A stretch of DNA of 64,000 bases from Pygmaiobacter massiliensis (lineage in GTDB: Bacteria > Bacillota > Clostridia > Oscillospirales > Ruminococcaceae): the NCBI RefSeq assembly GCF_900199435.1, contig NZ_OAML01000002.1, forward strand, positions 186,001 to 250,000, in the 5' to 3' direction. The notes under the pieces are model-generated. The model did no database searches and was not told the origin of the DNA. It saw only the letters and a list, made by a program, of their open reading frames with translations. Position 1 is the first letter of the stretch, and every line of letters starts with the position of its first letter. Shown here piece after piece: positions 43,800-54,400 of the stretch. The translations under genes and the position numbers were made by a program.

Positions 43800-43809
43800 A
43801 TTATCGTAA
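43785..43809. promoter_or_regulatory. Operator palindrome, copy 2 (ridA side)
   Basis: 25-base palindrome with arms TTACGATGATA and TATTATCGTAA (10 of 12 pairs matching) covering the ridA -10. A bound regulator here would block transcription unless it acts differently when liganded. Confidence 0.55.
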
Positions 43810-43859
43810 AGTGAAATTCTTTTTCGCTTACTACACTATATACCTATTGGAGGCAAACA

Positions 43860-44234
43860 ATGAAAGAGATTCTTACCACCACAAAAGCACCGGGTGCTAT
43901 CGGCCCTTACTCGCAGGGCATTAAAGCCGGTTCGCTGGTTATTACCTCGGGTCAGCTTCCCCTTGACCCCGAAACCGATACTTTCCCAAAGGGCATTGAA
44001 GCACAGACACGCCAATCGCTTGAAAATTGCAAGCAGGTGCTAAAGGCGGCAGGCGCTACGCTGGAAAACGTAATAAAAACTACTGTCTTTTTAAAAGACA
44101 TGAACGATTTTGGTGCGATGAATCAAGTGTACGCAACCTTCTTCACCGCTGACTGCCCTGCCCGTAGCGCGGTAGAAGTGGCTCGTCTGCCCAAAGACGC
44201 TCTAGTCGAAATTGAATGCTTGGCAATGATTTGA
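43860..44234 (+). CDS. ridA: RidA-family enamine/imine deaminase
   Basis: 124-residue RidA/YjgF/UK114 protein that hydrolyses reactive enamines such as 2-aminoacrylate to keto acids and ammonia. GAIGPYSQGIKAGSLVITSGQ near 12-32, the catalytic Arg in CPARSAVEVARLP near 100, and VEIECLAMI at the end are all present. GGAGG lies five bases before the ATG. It sits 93 bases before tnaA in the same operon. That placement fits its role, since tryptophanase proceeds through aminoacrylate. Confidence 0.94.
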   Translation: MKEILTTTKAPGAIGPYSQGIKAGSLVITSGQLPLDPETDTFPKGIEAQTRQSLENCKQVLKAAGATLENVIKTTVFLKDMNDFGAMNQVYATFFTADCPARSAVEVARLPKDALVEIECLAMI

Positions 44235-44327
44235 TCTGTTTTGACTGCCGACCGCTAACCGAGCCGGGCACATGAACCGGGCGGCAACCGGGGTATCAAT
44301 ATATTGCAAAAATATGGAGGTATTAAC

Positions 44328-45716
44328 ATGGCAAAGTTTATTCCAGAACCTTATCGAATCAAGATGGTCGAGCCGATTAAAATGACAACCCGCGAGCACC
44401 GCGAAGCTGCCATTAAAGAGGCGGACTACAACCTTTTCCGTTTAAAGGGCGAAGATGTATACGTCGATACGCTCACCGATTCTGGCACTAACGCCATGAG
44501 CGATGCACAGTGGTCTGCATTAATGATGGGCGATGAAGCATACGCTGGCGCCAAAAGCTACTTTAAGCTAGTTGAGGCTGCACAAGACATCTTTGGTTAC
44601 GGTTATATTCAGCCGGTTCATCAGGGCCGCGCTGCCGAAAAGGTTTTGTTCCCCAGCTTTTTGGAAAAAGGGAAATATGCCATTGCAAACCTGTTTTTTG
44701 ATACCACCCGCGCCCACGTAGAGCTTGCTGGGGCCCGCTGCCTCGAAGCCTGCAACCCGGAAGCTTCTGATTCTTCGCTGCGCGCTCCCTTCAAAGGCAA
44801 TATGGACGTTGCCCGTATGGAAGAAATTATCCGCGAAAAAGGCCCTGAAAATATCGGCCTTGTGGTAATGACAATTACCAACAACTCGGCTGGCGGCCAG
44901 CCTGTATCTTTGCAGAATATGCGAGAGGTTGCAGCCCTTTGCCAAAAGTATCATATTCATCTGAATATTGATGCTGCCCGCTACGCAGAAAATGCAATGT
45001 TTGTAAAAATGCGCGAGCCCGAATGCAAAGATATGTCGATTAAAGAAATCATTCGTGCATTTTTCGACCTTGCTGATACATTTACGATGTCTGCAAAAAA
45101 AGATACCATCGTTAATATGGGCGGTTTGATTGGCGTAAAAGATGAAAATGCACCTTATATTTTGAAAATCAAAGCAAACTGCATCAGCTTTGAGGGCTTT
45201 TATACTTACGGCGGCCTTAACGGGCGCGATCTGGAAGCACTGGCCGTTGGTCTTTACGAGGGCCTTGACGAGAACTGGCTGCGTTATCGCATCGGCACCA
45301 TGGAATACTTTGGCGAACGGCTCGATGAATACGGCATTCCCTACCAAAGCCCCGCTGGTGGCCATGGCATTTTTCTCGACGCAGCGAAATTCTATCCCCA
45401 ACTTCCGTATTACGAGTTCCCGGGCCAAGTACTGGCAATCGAGCTTTATAAAGAATGCGGCCTACGTGCCTGCGATATTGGCTCGTACATGATCGGCAAC
45501 GACCCCGATACAGGCAAACAATTAAAATCCATCAATGAGTTTACTCGTCTTGCAATTCCGCGCCGGGTTTACACTCAGAGCCACTACGATATGGTCATCG
45601 AGGCCATCAACGAAGTATGGAAACGGCGTGAGAGTATTCGGCGCGGCTACAAGATTACCTGGGAGCCCCCTATCCTTCGTCACTTCCAGGCCTCTCTTAC
45701 CCCAATAGAAGAGTAA
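44328..45716 (+). CDS. tnaA: Tryptophanase (tryptophan indole-lyase)
   Basis: PLP beta-eliminating lyase, 462 aa. The PLP lysine lies in F-T-M-S-A-K-K-D near 247. Three positions that separate tryptophanase from tyrosine phenol-lyase are of tryptophanase type: Asp in L-F-F-D-T-T-R (Thr in the phenol-lyase), Ile in A-C-D-I-G-S-Y where the phenol-lyase has its substrate Arg, and His in I-L-R-H-F-Q near the C terminus (Phe in the phenol-lyase). The N-terminal [11 protein letters not shown] is closer to the phenol-lyase, so overall identity could mislead. Product would be indole, pyruvate and ammonia. TGGAGG precedes the ATG at 44328. Confidence 0.85.
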   Translation: MAKFIPEPYRIKMVEPIKMTTREHREAAIKEADYNLFRLKGEDVYVDTLTDSGTNAMSDAQWSALMMGDEAYAGAKSYFKLVEAAQDIFGYGYIQPVHQGRAAEKVLFPSFLEKGKYAIANLFFDTTRAHVELAGARCLEACNPEASDSSLRAPFKGNMDVARMEEIIREKGPENIGLVVMTITNNSAGGQPVSLQNMREVAALCQKYHIHLNIDAARYAENAMFVKMREPECKDMSIKEIIRAFFDLADTFTMSAKKDTIVNMGGLIGVKDENAPYILKIKANCISFEGFYTYGGLNGRDLEALAVGLYEGLDENWLRYRIGTMEYFGERLDEYGIPYQSPAGGHGIFLDAAKFYPQLPYYEFPGQVLAIELYKECGLRACDIGSYMIGNDPDTGKQLKSINEFTRLAIPRRVYTQSHYDMVIEAINEVWKRRESIRRGYKITWEPPILRHFQASLTPIEE

Positions 45717-45760
45717 ACAAAAAAGCATAAAAAGGCGCGGCTTCCTCAGTTTTTGAATTT

Positions 45761-45800
45761 GCAGCAGGCCTTTTCGGCAAAGGCCGGAAAGGCCTGTTGC
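45761..45800 (+). terminator. Terminator after tnaA
   Basis: 15-bp stem (45761-45775 with 45786-45800, two G-U pairs) followed by ATTTTTATTT. It probably reduces rather than abolishes read-through into the transporter, which has no clear promoter in the 60-base gap. Confidence 0.85.
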
Positions 45801-45860
45801 ATTTTTATTTAAAGTAAAAAAGCAATCCCAAACTTTGTGTGATTGAATGGAGGAAAGAAA

Positions 45861-47210
45861 ATGGCAACTGATAAAACTACTGTTCCAGAAACCCGCGATA
45901 GCTTCAAATCCAGATGGGGATTTATTCTTGCTTGTATTGGCTCTGCAGTTGGTATGGGCAATATCTGGCTTTTCCCTGCTCGTGTCTCTCAATATGGCGG
46001 CGCAACTTTCCTTATTCCGTACCTTATTTTTGTTCTTTTAATCGGCTCCACCGGTGTAATCGGTGAAATGTCTTTTGGCCGGGCTACCGGTATGGGACCT
46101 ATCGGCGCATTTGGCCAGGCCACTGAAATGCGCAATGGCAATAAAAAGCTGGGCGAAGCACTGGGCCTGCTTCCTGTCATCGGCTCGCTTGCACTGGCAA
46201 TCGGCTACTCAGTAGTAGTTGGCTGGATTTTCAAATATATGGCAGGCTCTTTTACCGGCTCAGTACTTGCAAATGACGGCGTGGATCAATTTGGTGCACT
46301 ATTTGGCGGCACTGCGAGTGCATGGGGCAACAACCTTTGGCAAGTTGTCGGTATGGTCGTCACTCTTATCATTATGATTTTTGGTATTGGAGATGGCATT
46401 GAAAAAGCCAACAAAATCATGATGCCTCTCTTTTTTGTTATGTTTATCGGACTTGGTATTTACGTGGCTACCTTACCGGGTGCTGCTGATGGCTATAAAT
46501 ACATTTTTGTACTTGACCCCAAAGGTCTTGCGGATCCCCTGGTATGGATTTATGCCCTCGGTCAGGCATTCTTCTCACTTTCTGTCGCTGGTAACGGCAC
46601 CCTAATCTATGGCTCTTACTTAAGCAAAAAAGAGAACATCCCCAGCAGCGCAAAAATGGTCGCTATTTTCGATACACTGGCGGCTATGTTGGCAGCGCTT
46701 GTCATTATTCCTGCCATGGCTTCTGCGGGTCAGCAACTTTCCAGCGGCGGCCCCGGCTTAATGTTCATCTTCCTGCCGAATATCTTTAAAAACATGCCGG
46801 GCGGCAGCTTTATCATGATCATCTTTTTTATTGCCGTGCTGTTTGCCGGCCTCACGTCCCTCATCAACCTGTTCGAAGCGCCGACTGCAACGTTGCAGGA
46901 AATGTTCCATCTAAAACGTACCACCGCTGTTGCTATTATTGGTGTTATCGGACTCGTCGTTGGGTTGAGCATTCAGGGCATCGTTTCCAATTGGATGGAC
47001 GTGTGTTCCATTTATATCTGCCCGCTGGGTGCGTTGCTCGCCGCTATTCTTTTCTTCTGGGTTTGCAAAAAAGACTTTGTACTTAGCCAAGCGAACCTTG
47101 GGCGCAATAAGCCTTTGGGCAACTGGTTTTATCCACTTGCAAAATATGTATTCTGTGGTGTTACTGTGGTTGTTTTACTCGCCGGCGCATTTTTAGGTGG
47201 CATTGGCTAA
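45861..47210 (+). CDS. Sodium-dependent amino acid transporter (NSS/SNF family)
   Basis: 449-residue LeuT-fold transporter with about 11 membrane helices. Helix 1 carries ACIGSAVGMGNIWLFP, where the unwound segment binds sodium and substrate carboxylate; GQAFFSLSVAGNGTLIYGSYL near 232-252 is helix 6. NSS members in this class carry Trp, Tyr, Ala or other neutral amino acids. Placement behind ridA-tnaA points to tryptophan (inference). GGAGG lies eight bases before the ATG at 45861. Eleven helices is typical of prokaryotic members. Confidence 0.92.
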   Translation: MATDKTTVPETRDSFKSRWGFILACIGSAVGMGNIWLFPARVSQYGGATFLIPYLIFVLLIGSTGVIGEMSFGRATGMGPIGAFGQATEMRNGNKKLGEALGLLPVIGSLALAIGYSVVVGWIFKYMAGSFTGSVLANDGVDQFGALFGGTASAWGNNLWQVVGMVVTLIIMIFGIGDGIEKANKIMMPLFFVMFIGLGIYVATLPGAADGYKYIFVLDPKGLADPLVWIYALGQAFFSLSVAGNGTLIYGSYLSKKENIPSSAKMVAIFDTLAAMLAALVIIPAMASAGQQLSSGGPGLMFIFLPNIFKNMPGGSFIMIIFFIAVLFAGLTSLINLFEAPTATLQEMFHLKRTTAVAIIGVIGLVVGLSIQGIVSNWMDVCSIYICPLGALLAAILFFWVCKKDFVLSQANLGRNKPLGNWFYPLAKYVFCGVTVVVLLAGAFLGGIG

Positions 47211-47241
47211 TCTACTCCTTTCAAATTTTTCGCAAGGTTTC

Positions 47242-47275
47242 AGAAAGCTGTCTGCGGTAACACAGACAGCTTTCT
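47242..47275 (+). terminator. Terminator of the NSS transporter
   Basis: 13-bp arms AGAAAGCTGTCTG/CAGACAGCTTTCT with an eight-base loop, then TTTTTG. Confidence 0.92.
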
Positions 47276-47279
47276 TTTT

Positions 47280-47465
47280 GTAGCGGACCGCATATTTGTA
47301 ATCGTTAGGCTACGCATAACAAAAAGCCATAGATCTGCTCGGTATTTTGGCAACTATGTTTTTGCGATTTTTCCTTTTGGCCATGGCTTTCAAATTAAGT
47401 ATGAGGCTTCCCTCAATCGATTATCGGATTTAACCTTATTTTCTGCTGGCGAATAAAGAAATCAA
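47280..47465. other. Intergenic stretch, nothing assigned
   Basis: Between convergent units. It holds an inverted repeat AAAAGCCAT/ATGGCTTT (47323-47331 and 47384-47391) with a 52-base centre but no gene, promoter or recognised RNA. Confidence 0.3.
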
Positions 47466-47495
47466 GCGCCTTTACGTAAAATCTCGTAAAGGCGC
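47466..47495 (-). terminator. Terminator after the chemoreceptor gene
   Basis: 11-bp arms GCGCCTTTACG/CGTAAAGGCGC with an eight-base loop; minus strand then reads TTGATTTCTTTATT, a broken U-tract. Confidence 0.6.
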
Positions 47496-47519
47496 CTAAT
47501 TTGATTATAATTTTAACGA

Positions 47520-49643
47520 TTAATATTTGCTGGAGAAGCCAAAGCTGCGAGGCACGCCATCGTCTTCTTCCCGCTCATAGGGTTCCGCTACCGCATTAAC
47601 GCTAGGCATCCCCTGCTGCTTTTTCAGCGTAAATCTGCCGATTAAATCCTTGAACATCTGTGCCTGGCTGCTCAGCTCCTCACTAGCTGCCGCGCTTTCT
47701 TCTGCAGTGGCACTATTCGTCTGTACCACTGCAGAGATTTGCTCGACACCCTGATTAATCTGGGTAATCGAATCCGCCTGCTTATCCGCAGAATCTGCAA
47801 TTTCTTCAATCGCCTGCACCGAGCGCTTCGAGTCGGCGACAACCTCTTCCAAAGATTTTGCAGCTTCAGAAACAATCGCTGTGCCGTTGCTGATAGCACG
47901 CAGCGCGTTATCAATAAGCAGCGCAGTGCTTTTGGCGCTTTCTGCGGATTTACCTGCAAGGTTGCGCACTTCGTCGGCTACAACGGCAAAGCCTTTGCCT
48001 GCTGCACCGGCACGTGCAGCCTCTACAGCTGCATTCAACGCCAAAATATTGGTTTGGAATGCAATATCATCAATGTTTTTGATAATTTTTCCGATTTCGG
48101 TAGAGGTCTTGCTGATTTCATTCATGGCATCGACCATCTTCTCCATCTGCTGCTGGCTATACTCGGTTGCAGTGTTGGCTTCGATAGAAATCGCACGTGC
48201 TTTACGGGCATTTTCAGCTGTTTCTTGAATCTGAACCGAAACTTCGCCAATGGTTGCAGAAAGTTCTTCAATGGAGCTTGCCTGCTCGGTGGTGCCTTGC
48301 GAAAGGGCCTGTGCACCAACAGCAACCTGTTCTGAACCACTCGACACTTGTTCGGCCGCCGTGTTGCACTCCGCCAAAGTATCGCTGAGCATATCAGAAG
48401 CCTGCACCAAGGCGTCTTTAATTCTGCGGAAATCACCATCATACGACTGAATAAAGGTTAGATTCAAATCTCCTCTGCCCATCTGTGTCAGCAGGTCAGA
48501 AACCTCCTCAATATACGCAATATAGGTTCGCAGCCTTTCTACAAGTACATTCATAGACTGGCCCAAACGTCCAACCTCGTCTTTAGAGCGTACGTCCAAT
48601 GAGACATCCAAATCGCCTGCTGCAAGCTTGTCCGTTGCTTGGGTCAGTTTTTTCAGCGGGCTCGAAATGCTTTTAGCAAGCAAAGACATGATAATGAGAA
48701 TTGCGAGCATTGCAACGCCATTTATCAGCAAGATGGTGCGTACAATATTGCTCGTTGCCTCTTTGTACTCTGCTTTTGGTACGATATTGACGACTTTCCA
48801 GCCGCTTTCCTGCTCTTGAGCAACCACAGCATAGGCATCCGTTTCGCCATCATTAAAGGCAGTGATGTCGCTGTTCACATTATCAATTGCGCTCAAAAGC
48901 GCATCACTTACACCAATTTCATTGTACTTTTTTAGCACGCTGTCCGCGTTTTTATGTGCTAAAACCGTATTTTCTTCCGAGACTAAGATACGGTAGCCGG
49001 TGTCGTAAGTAGATGCCGTATTGGTTACCATGTCGCAAATTGTGGTAACCTTAATGTCCACTGCTACAATGCCGACAATCTCGGTATGTGCCTCGTTATA
49101 AACCGGAGCCGACACGGTTGTTACTATATTGCCAGTGCTTACATCTACGTACGGTTCGCAGATGATAAAGCCTTTATCGGCCTGCGCTTGTTCCTTAAAC
49201 CAATAGCCCTTTTGGTCCAAATTAAAACTGGCATCGCTAAGCCATTCTCCGTTATCAAACGCAAAGTCCGGCGTGCCGGAAACATTGTTTTTCACTACAT
49301 AAGCAGTGAGAATGTTCTCGGCATCTTCTGCGCCTGTTGCCTGCAGTGTGCTGTATACAGCTGCATAATTAGGCGCCTGCTGGTATGTTTCTGCAGTCAT
49401 TTCGCCCGAAAGTAGCTGTACTACATTTTTATCACGTGCCATCTGCTGCATCATGTTGATGTAGCGCGTAAAATAGTTGCTGATTTGGTAAACGGTTTTT
49501 TGGCTGTCGTCCTGCATAATAACATTTTCATCGTCAATAACCGTTTTCGACACGAAAGAAGTCGTTACCACTCCAATGGTAAGCACCGCCAACAAAACCG
49601 CTCCGCCTAAGTAAACCAATATTTTCCCTAATATACTTCTCAC
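47520..49643 (-). CDS. Methyl-accepting chemotaxis protein with dCache sensor
   Basis: 707-residue chemoreceptor. An N-terminal membrane helix (about 8-28) and a second near 303-323 flank a periplasmic/extracellular double-Cache domain ([43 protein letters not shown]). A HAMP follows ([17 protein letters not shown]), then the signalling domain with the tip [20 protein letters not shown]. dCache domains often bind amino acids. Start is a GTG at 49643 with AAAGGGAG upstream. Divergent from the HD/HD-GYP gene; tandem 0A boxes lie about 80-95 bases upstream of the start. No flagellar genes in the window. Confidence 0.95.
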   Translation of the reverse strand: MRSILGKILVYLGGAVLLAVLTIGVVTTSFVSKTVIDDENVIMQDDSQKTVYQISNYFTRYINMMQQMARDKNVVQLLSGEMTAETYQQAPNYAAVYSTLQATGAEDAENILTAYVVKNNVSGTPDFAFDNGEWLSDASFNLDQKGYWFKEQAQADKGFIICEPYVDVSTGNIVTTVSAPVYNEAHTEIVGIVAVDIKVTTICDMVTNTASTYDTGYRILVSEENTVLAHKNADSVLKKYNEIGVSDALLSAIDNVNSDITAFNDGETDAYAVVAQEQESGWKVVNIVPKAEYKEATSNIVRTILLINGVAMLAILIIMSLLAKSISSPLKKLTQATDKLAAGDLDVSLDVRSKDEVGRLGQSMNVLVERLRTYIAYIEEVSDLLTQMGRGDLNLTFIQSYDGDFRRIKDALVQASDMLSDTLAECNTAAEQVSSGSEQVAVGAQALSQGTTEQASSIEELSATIGEVSVQIQETAENARKARAISIEANTATEYSQQQMEKMVDAMNEISKTSTEIGKIIKNIDDIAFQTNILALNAAVEAARAGAAGKGFAVVADEVRNLAGKSAESAKSTALLIDNALRAISNGTAIVSEAAKSLEEVVADSKRSVQAIEEIADSADKQADSITQINQGVEQISAVVQTNSATAEESAAASEELSSQAQMFKDLIGRFTLKKQQGMPSVNAVAEPYEREEDDGVPRSFGFSSKY

Positions 49644-49722
49644 AAAACTCTCCCTTTCAGCTTTTGTTTAATCATCAGATCACCCAAAAGACCGATATAC
49701 TAGATTCCTCTCTGTTTTACTA

Positions 49723-49739
49723 TTCGACACTTTTCGACA
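49723..49739 (-). promoter_or_regulatory. Tandem Spo0A boxes between the chemoreceptor and HD-GYP genes
   Basis: Minus strand TGTCGAA (49739-49733), three bases, TGTCGAA (49729-49723): two perfect 0A boxes ten bases apart in the same direction, the arrangement bound by Spo0A dimers. They abut a TAGTAA-N17-TATATC promoter-like pair (49722-49694) for the chemoreceptor. Confidence 0.55.
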
Positions 49740-49867
49740 ATTCTTTAGAGAAACAAAGAGAATTTTTTGCCTAAAAAAGTTAAAAAGCAACATAATTAAA
49801 AAATACATGTTACTCGCTAAAATTATCAAAAATTTTAACTATTTTAAGTTTTTCTGGCGATTTTTGG

Positions 49868-49896
49868 TAGACTTTCAAAATGAATTTCTTTATAAT
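49868..49896 (+). promoter_or_regulatory. Sigma-A promoter of the HD/HD-GYP gene
   Basis: TAGACT (49868-49873), 17 bases, TATAAT (49891-49896). Its start point near 49903 excludes the in-frame ATG at 49880 and supports the ATG at 49940. Confidence 0.65.
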
Positions 49897-49939
49897 TGAG
49901 AAAGCGCTCAAATTCAAAACAAGTAAGAGGACGTCAACT

Positions 49940-51211
49940 ATGGGTTCTGCATCCCAGCAATCGTTAGAACACACTCGTATTATAAGTGTGGTTAATACCG
50001 CGTTAAAGCATATTGACCCAAGGCTGATTAACCATGGCGAGCGTGTGGCATATATTGCTACTATGCTTTGTTTATATGGTAAGTTAGAGGGCCGAATTGA
50101 CTTAAAAAAATTATTATTCTTAAGCCTTTTTCACGATATTGGTGCTTTTAAAACCGAAGAAATAGAAAAGATGATGGAGTTCGAGAACGATAATGTTTGG
50201 AACCATGCTATTTACAGTTATTTGTTTTTAAAAAACATTACCTCTTTAGGTGAAAGTGCCCAGGCGGTTTTACATCACCATACTCCTTACTCTGCGTTGG
50301 ATCACCATTCGCCTTGGACTCCTTACGCCGCACTTCTTTTTTTCGCAGATCGTGTAGACCTTAGTGTACAAAACAACACTTTGGAGCAATTATTTACCCT
50401 GCGTGCGGATACCCTTTCCCCAGAGCTTTGCACGATTTTTGAGCAAGCCAATCACAACAACGCTCTGGTTGCTCCTCTGCAAAATGGAACATATCAAGCA
50501 AAGCTTTATAGCGTCTTGCACCGTTTGGAATACTCTCAAGAGCAAGTGCTGGAATATTTAAAGCTACTCGTCTTTTCTATCGATTTTCGCAGCCCTTACA
50601 CTGTAACCCATACCATCAACACAACTGCTATCAGTCAGCAGATCGGGCGGTTAATGGGATTCTCGCAGCTACATCTAGCCGAACTATCCTTTGGTGCCTT
50701 TTTACACGATATCGGAAAAATTGGTATCCCGTTTGAAATTCTCGAACATCCCGGGCGGCTTTCCGCAGCGCAGATGGAAGTGATGAAAACGCATGCCGTA
50801 ATTACTGAAGAGATTTTGCAAGTAACCGTGCCCGCACGCATTTGCCGTATTGCTGCCCGGCACCATGAAAAATTAGATGGCAGTGGTTATCCGCATGGGC
50901 TAACAGAAAAAGAGCTCACTGTCTCCGAACGGATTGTCGCTATTGCTGACATTATTAGTGCCCTAACCTGCCAGCGCAGCTATAAGCAAAGCTTTTCTAA
51001 AGAGAAAACGCTTGAAATTTTGCTTTCAATGCGAGATGACGGAAAAATTTGCCCTGCTGTGTGTGAAGTGGTTTTGCAGCATTATGATGAAATTATGCGC
51101 ATTACCGATGCCAGCCAAGACCCGGTAATTCAGATGTATAACAGCATCTCTGAAGAATATCAGAAACTTTGCGTTACCTTTTCTGCAGAATCCTCATACA
51201 GCGCTTGCTAA
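49940..51211 (+). CDS. Tandem HD / HD-GYP domain phosphodiesterase-like protein
   Basis: 423-residue soluble protein with two HD domains. The first (about 30-170) keeps metal-binding-like residues (NHGERV, FHDIGAF, NHAIYSYLF, VLHHHTP, FADRVDL) but lacks GYP. The second (about 210-385) has FLHDIGKIGIP, THAVITEEIL, ARHHEKLDGSGYPHGL and ADIISALT, a complete HD-GYP motif set. HD-GYP proteins hydrolyse cyclic di-GMP or related dinucleotides; the target here is unproven. AGAGG precedes the ATG at 49940. No membrane segment, so a cytosolic enzyme. Divergent partner of the chemoreceptor. Confidence 0.9.
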   Translation: MGSASQQSLEHTRIISVVNTALKHIDPRLINHGERVAYIATMLCLYGKLEGRIDLKKLLFLSLFHDIGAFKTEEIEKMMEFENDNVWNHAIYSYLFLKNITSLGESAQAVLHHHTPYSALDHHSPWTPYAALLFFADRVDLSVQNNTLEQLFTLRADTLSPELCTIFEQANHNNALVAPLQNGTYQAKLYSVLHRLEYSQEQVLEYLKLLVFSIDFRSPYTVTHTINTTAISQQIGRLMGFSQLHLAELSFGAFLHDIGKIGIPFEILEHPGRLSAAQMEVMKTHAVITEEILQVTVPARICRIAARHHEKLDGSGYPHGLTEKELTVSERIVAIADIISALTCQRSYKQSFSKEKTLEILLSMRDDGKICPAVCEVVLQHYDEIMRITDASQDPVIQMYNSISEEYQKLCVTFSAESSYSAC

Positions 51212-51447
51212 AATAAAAAAGCGTCTTACTTTAAGAAACCTTTATCATTGGCAAAAGATATTACCTTTGCCAGCCTTCAATACAATTAGAGTGTTTTTGT
51301 TTCTTTTTTATGCCGCCATAGAATATAACTAAAACGGAATGTATCTTGTTTTTCCAGTTCTTCCCCCTTCGTTATCAGAGATGTAATTCTATAGTTGAGG
51401 GAGTTGTCTGCTCTTTCAATCGTGAAACATGAAGGTTGTTATAAATA

Positions 51448-51483
51448 AAAAAGCATCTTCTCGATTTAGAGAAGATGCTTTTT
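51448..51483. terminator. Bidirectional terminator between HD-GYP and polC
   Basis: 15-bp arms AAAAAGCATCTTCTC/GAGAAGATGCTTTTT, six-base loop, T-rich on both exits. The 236 bases between the HD-GYP stop and this stem show nothing else convincing. Confidence 0.9.
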
Positions 51484-51491
51484 CTTTTTAT

Positions 51492-54400
51492 CTAGCCAAA
51501 CAGGCTAATTTGGCTACTCTTTGGCAAATCACCAAAGACACCCGCTTTTTCAAGCGAATCAATGACAGCAGAAGAAACGCCGCTTTCGCTTTGAAACTCG
51601 TCGATTGAGATGAAATCCGTCGTCTTTTTGCAGGCTTCTTCCATCGCAATTGCCGCCGCTTCACCGATACCTTTCATCGCAAGGAACGGCAGTCTTATTT
51701 TTCCGTTTTCCACCGTGTAGCGCCGCGCTTCAGATTTGCCGAGCTCGATTGGCAAAAACTCGTAGCCACGCGCGAGCATCTCGCCTACCAGTTGCAAGCT
51801 GGCCAAGATGTCCTCGTCTTTGGCATTCTTATTTTCTTTCAACCGTGCAGTTACCTCTTTTAGCTTTTGCGCCGCTACAAGCTTGCCGCCAACCGCAGCT
51901 TCGTAGTCGATGTCCTCGCCGCGTACAGTAAAGTTTGTAGCATAAAACTCGAGCGGATGATACAGCTTAAACCACATCAGCCGAATCGCCGCAATCAAAT
52001 AAGCAACTGCGTGCGCCTTTGGGAACATGTACTTGATTTTTTTACAGCTGTCGAGATACCATTCCGGCACATCATGCTCTCGCAGCATTTGCTCTACTCC
52101 TTCGGGAAAGCCCTTGGCCGCAACCTTACCTTTACGGGTTAGCTCCATGATGTTAAACGCCTGTTTTGGTTCTACCCCTTTGTGCAGTAGATAAGTCATA
52201 ATGCTGTCACGGGTACCGATAACGTCAGAAATGGTGCAGGTGCCGTTTTTAATCAAGTCCTGCGCGTTGCCATTCCAAACGTCAGTGCCGTGCGAAAGGC
52301 CCGAAATCTGAATCAAATCAGAAAAGCTCTTTGGCTGTGCTTCAATTAACATGTTGCGGACGAATACGGTGCCAAGCTCCGGAATACCGAAAGTGCCGGT
52401 TTCGCTAGCAATGTCCTGGGGCTTTACACCCAACGCTTCCGGCGAAACCAGAAGGGAAATGACCTTTTCATCATTCATCGGCACATCGTCCATTTTAATG
52501 CCTGTCATATCCTCCAGGTGCTTATAAATTGTCGGGACGTCGTGCCCAAGCTCGTCCAGCTTAAGCAGCGTATCATGGAGGTATTTAAACTCGAAGTGGG
52601 TGGTATAAACGCCCTTTTCCTTATCATCAGCGGGGTGCTGAATTGGCGTAAAGTCATATACCTCGTGGTTGCTTGGAACAACAACCATGCCGCCCGGATG
52701 CTGGCCTGTGGTGCGCTTTACACCGGTGCAGCCAATGGTAAGACGGTTTTCTTCTGCTTTATTGAGCACCATGCCGCGCTCATCCAGATATTTTTTTACA
52801 TAGCCGTAAGCGGTTTTGTCTTTCAGTGCCGAAACTGTGCCGGCTTTAAAGACGAACTCCTTACCAAACAGCTCCTCCGTATAACGATGCACCTGCGACT
52901 GATATTCGCCCGAAAAGTTAAGGTCGATATCAGGCTCTTTATCGCCGTCAAAGCCAAGAAACGTTTCAAACGGAATGTCATGGCCGTCCATCATAAGCTG
53001 CTCGCCGCAAACGGGGCATTTTTTATTCGGCAAGTCAAAGCCGTCGGCAACCGAGCCATCATCAAAAAATTCGCTGTACCGGCATTTGGGGCACAGATAA
53101 TGCGGAGGCAACGGGTTAACCTCTGAAATGCCAGAGAAATTTGCCACAGCAGAAGAACCAACGCTGCCACGGCTGCCTACTTGATAGCCGTGCTCGTTAG
53201 AATAAGCCACCAGCTTAACCGCAATCACGTACAGCACCGCAAAGCCGTGTTTGATAATAGAATCGAGCTCTCGGGTCAGGCGCTTTTCCAAAATCTCAGG
53301 CAAAGGATCGCCATAGCGAGCGCGGGCGTTGTTCATTGTTGATTCACGCAGCATCTCATCGGCGCCTTCGATAGTAGGCGTATAGGTACCTTTAGGGATA
53401 GCTCGCAGATTGCCATCGACCATTTCAGCAATTTTGGCCGGATTAGTGATGACAAGCTCTTTCGCTTTATCCTTGCCGAAATACGCAAATTCTTTGAGCA
53501 TATCATCGGTGGTGCGGAAATAGAGGGGGGCTTGTTGGTCCGCATCTTTAAAGCCTTTACCTGCCATTAAAACAGCGCGAAACGCTGCGTCTTCCGGCTC
53601 AAGAAAATGCACATCACCCGTAGCTACACACAGTTTTCCAAGATCTTCTGCCAATTTTACAATCGTACGATTAAAGTTTTTGATGTCTTCATCGCTGGAA
53701 ACCATACCGTCGCGTACCATATATTCGTTGTTGCCGATGGGCTGCACTTCTAAATAATCGTAAAAACTTGCTATTTTGCGCAACTCATCATAGGTGCGAC
53801 CTTCGGTTACAGCTCTGTAAAGTTCACCTGCTTCACATGCACTACCCACCAGAATCCCCTCACGGTGCTGCACCAAAACGCTGCGCGGAATACGCGGCAC
53901 CTTGTGGAAGTGATCGATGTGAGCAAAAGAAACCAGCTTGTAGAGATTTTTAAGGCCAACTTGATCTTTGACCAGTAAAATCATATGAAAATTCTTTTTA
54001 GACACAGCGCGCGTACTGCCAATTCCCGTATTTACTGCCCCAAGGCTAGTAATTTCACGGAATTCCAACGTGTCAATCATTTTCACAAAAATTTGCGCCA
54101 GTACCCGGGCATCGTCAGCCGCGCGGTGATGCTGGAACGGCGGCAGTTCTAAGTGATTTGCGACAGTATCCAGCTTATAGTTTTTGAGTCCTGCATAAAG
54201 TGACTGCGCCAGTGGCAGCGTATCCAGATAGGTATTCTCGAATGGCAGATTATTTTCCTGGGCAATTCTGCGAATAAACCGAATATCAAACCCGTGCGCG
54301 TTATGCGCCAGCAAAGGACGATTCCCTGCAAAATCCAAAAAGGCTTTTACTGCATCACACTGAGAGGGAGCGTTTTTTACCATGGCATCTGTAATGCCGG

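Noticed and set aside
44235-44327. TnaC-like leader peptide ahead of tnaA
   Set aside because: An ATG in the gap opens a frame that contains a Trp codon only after entering tnaA, and it has no ribosome site or following terminator.
44328-45716. Tyrosine phenol-lyase
   Set aside because: The N-terminal part looks like it, but the Asp, Ile and His at the three specificity positions are those of tryptophanase.
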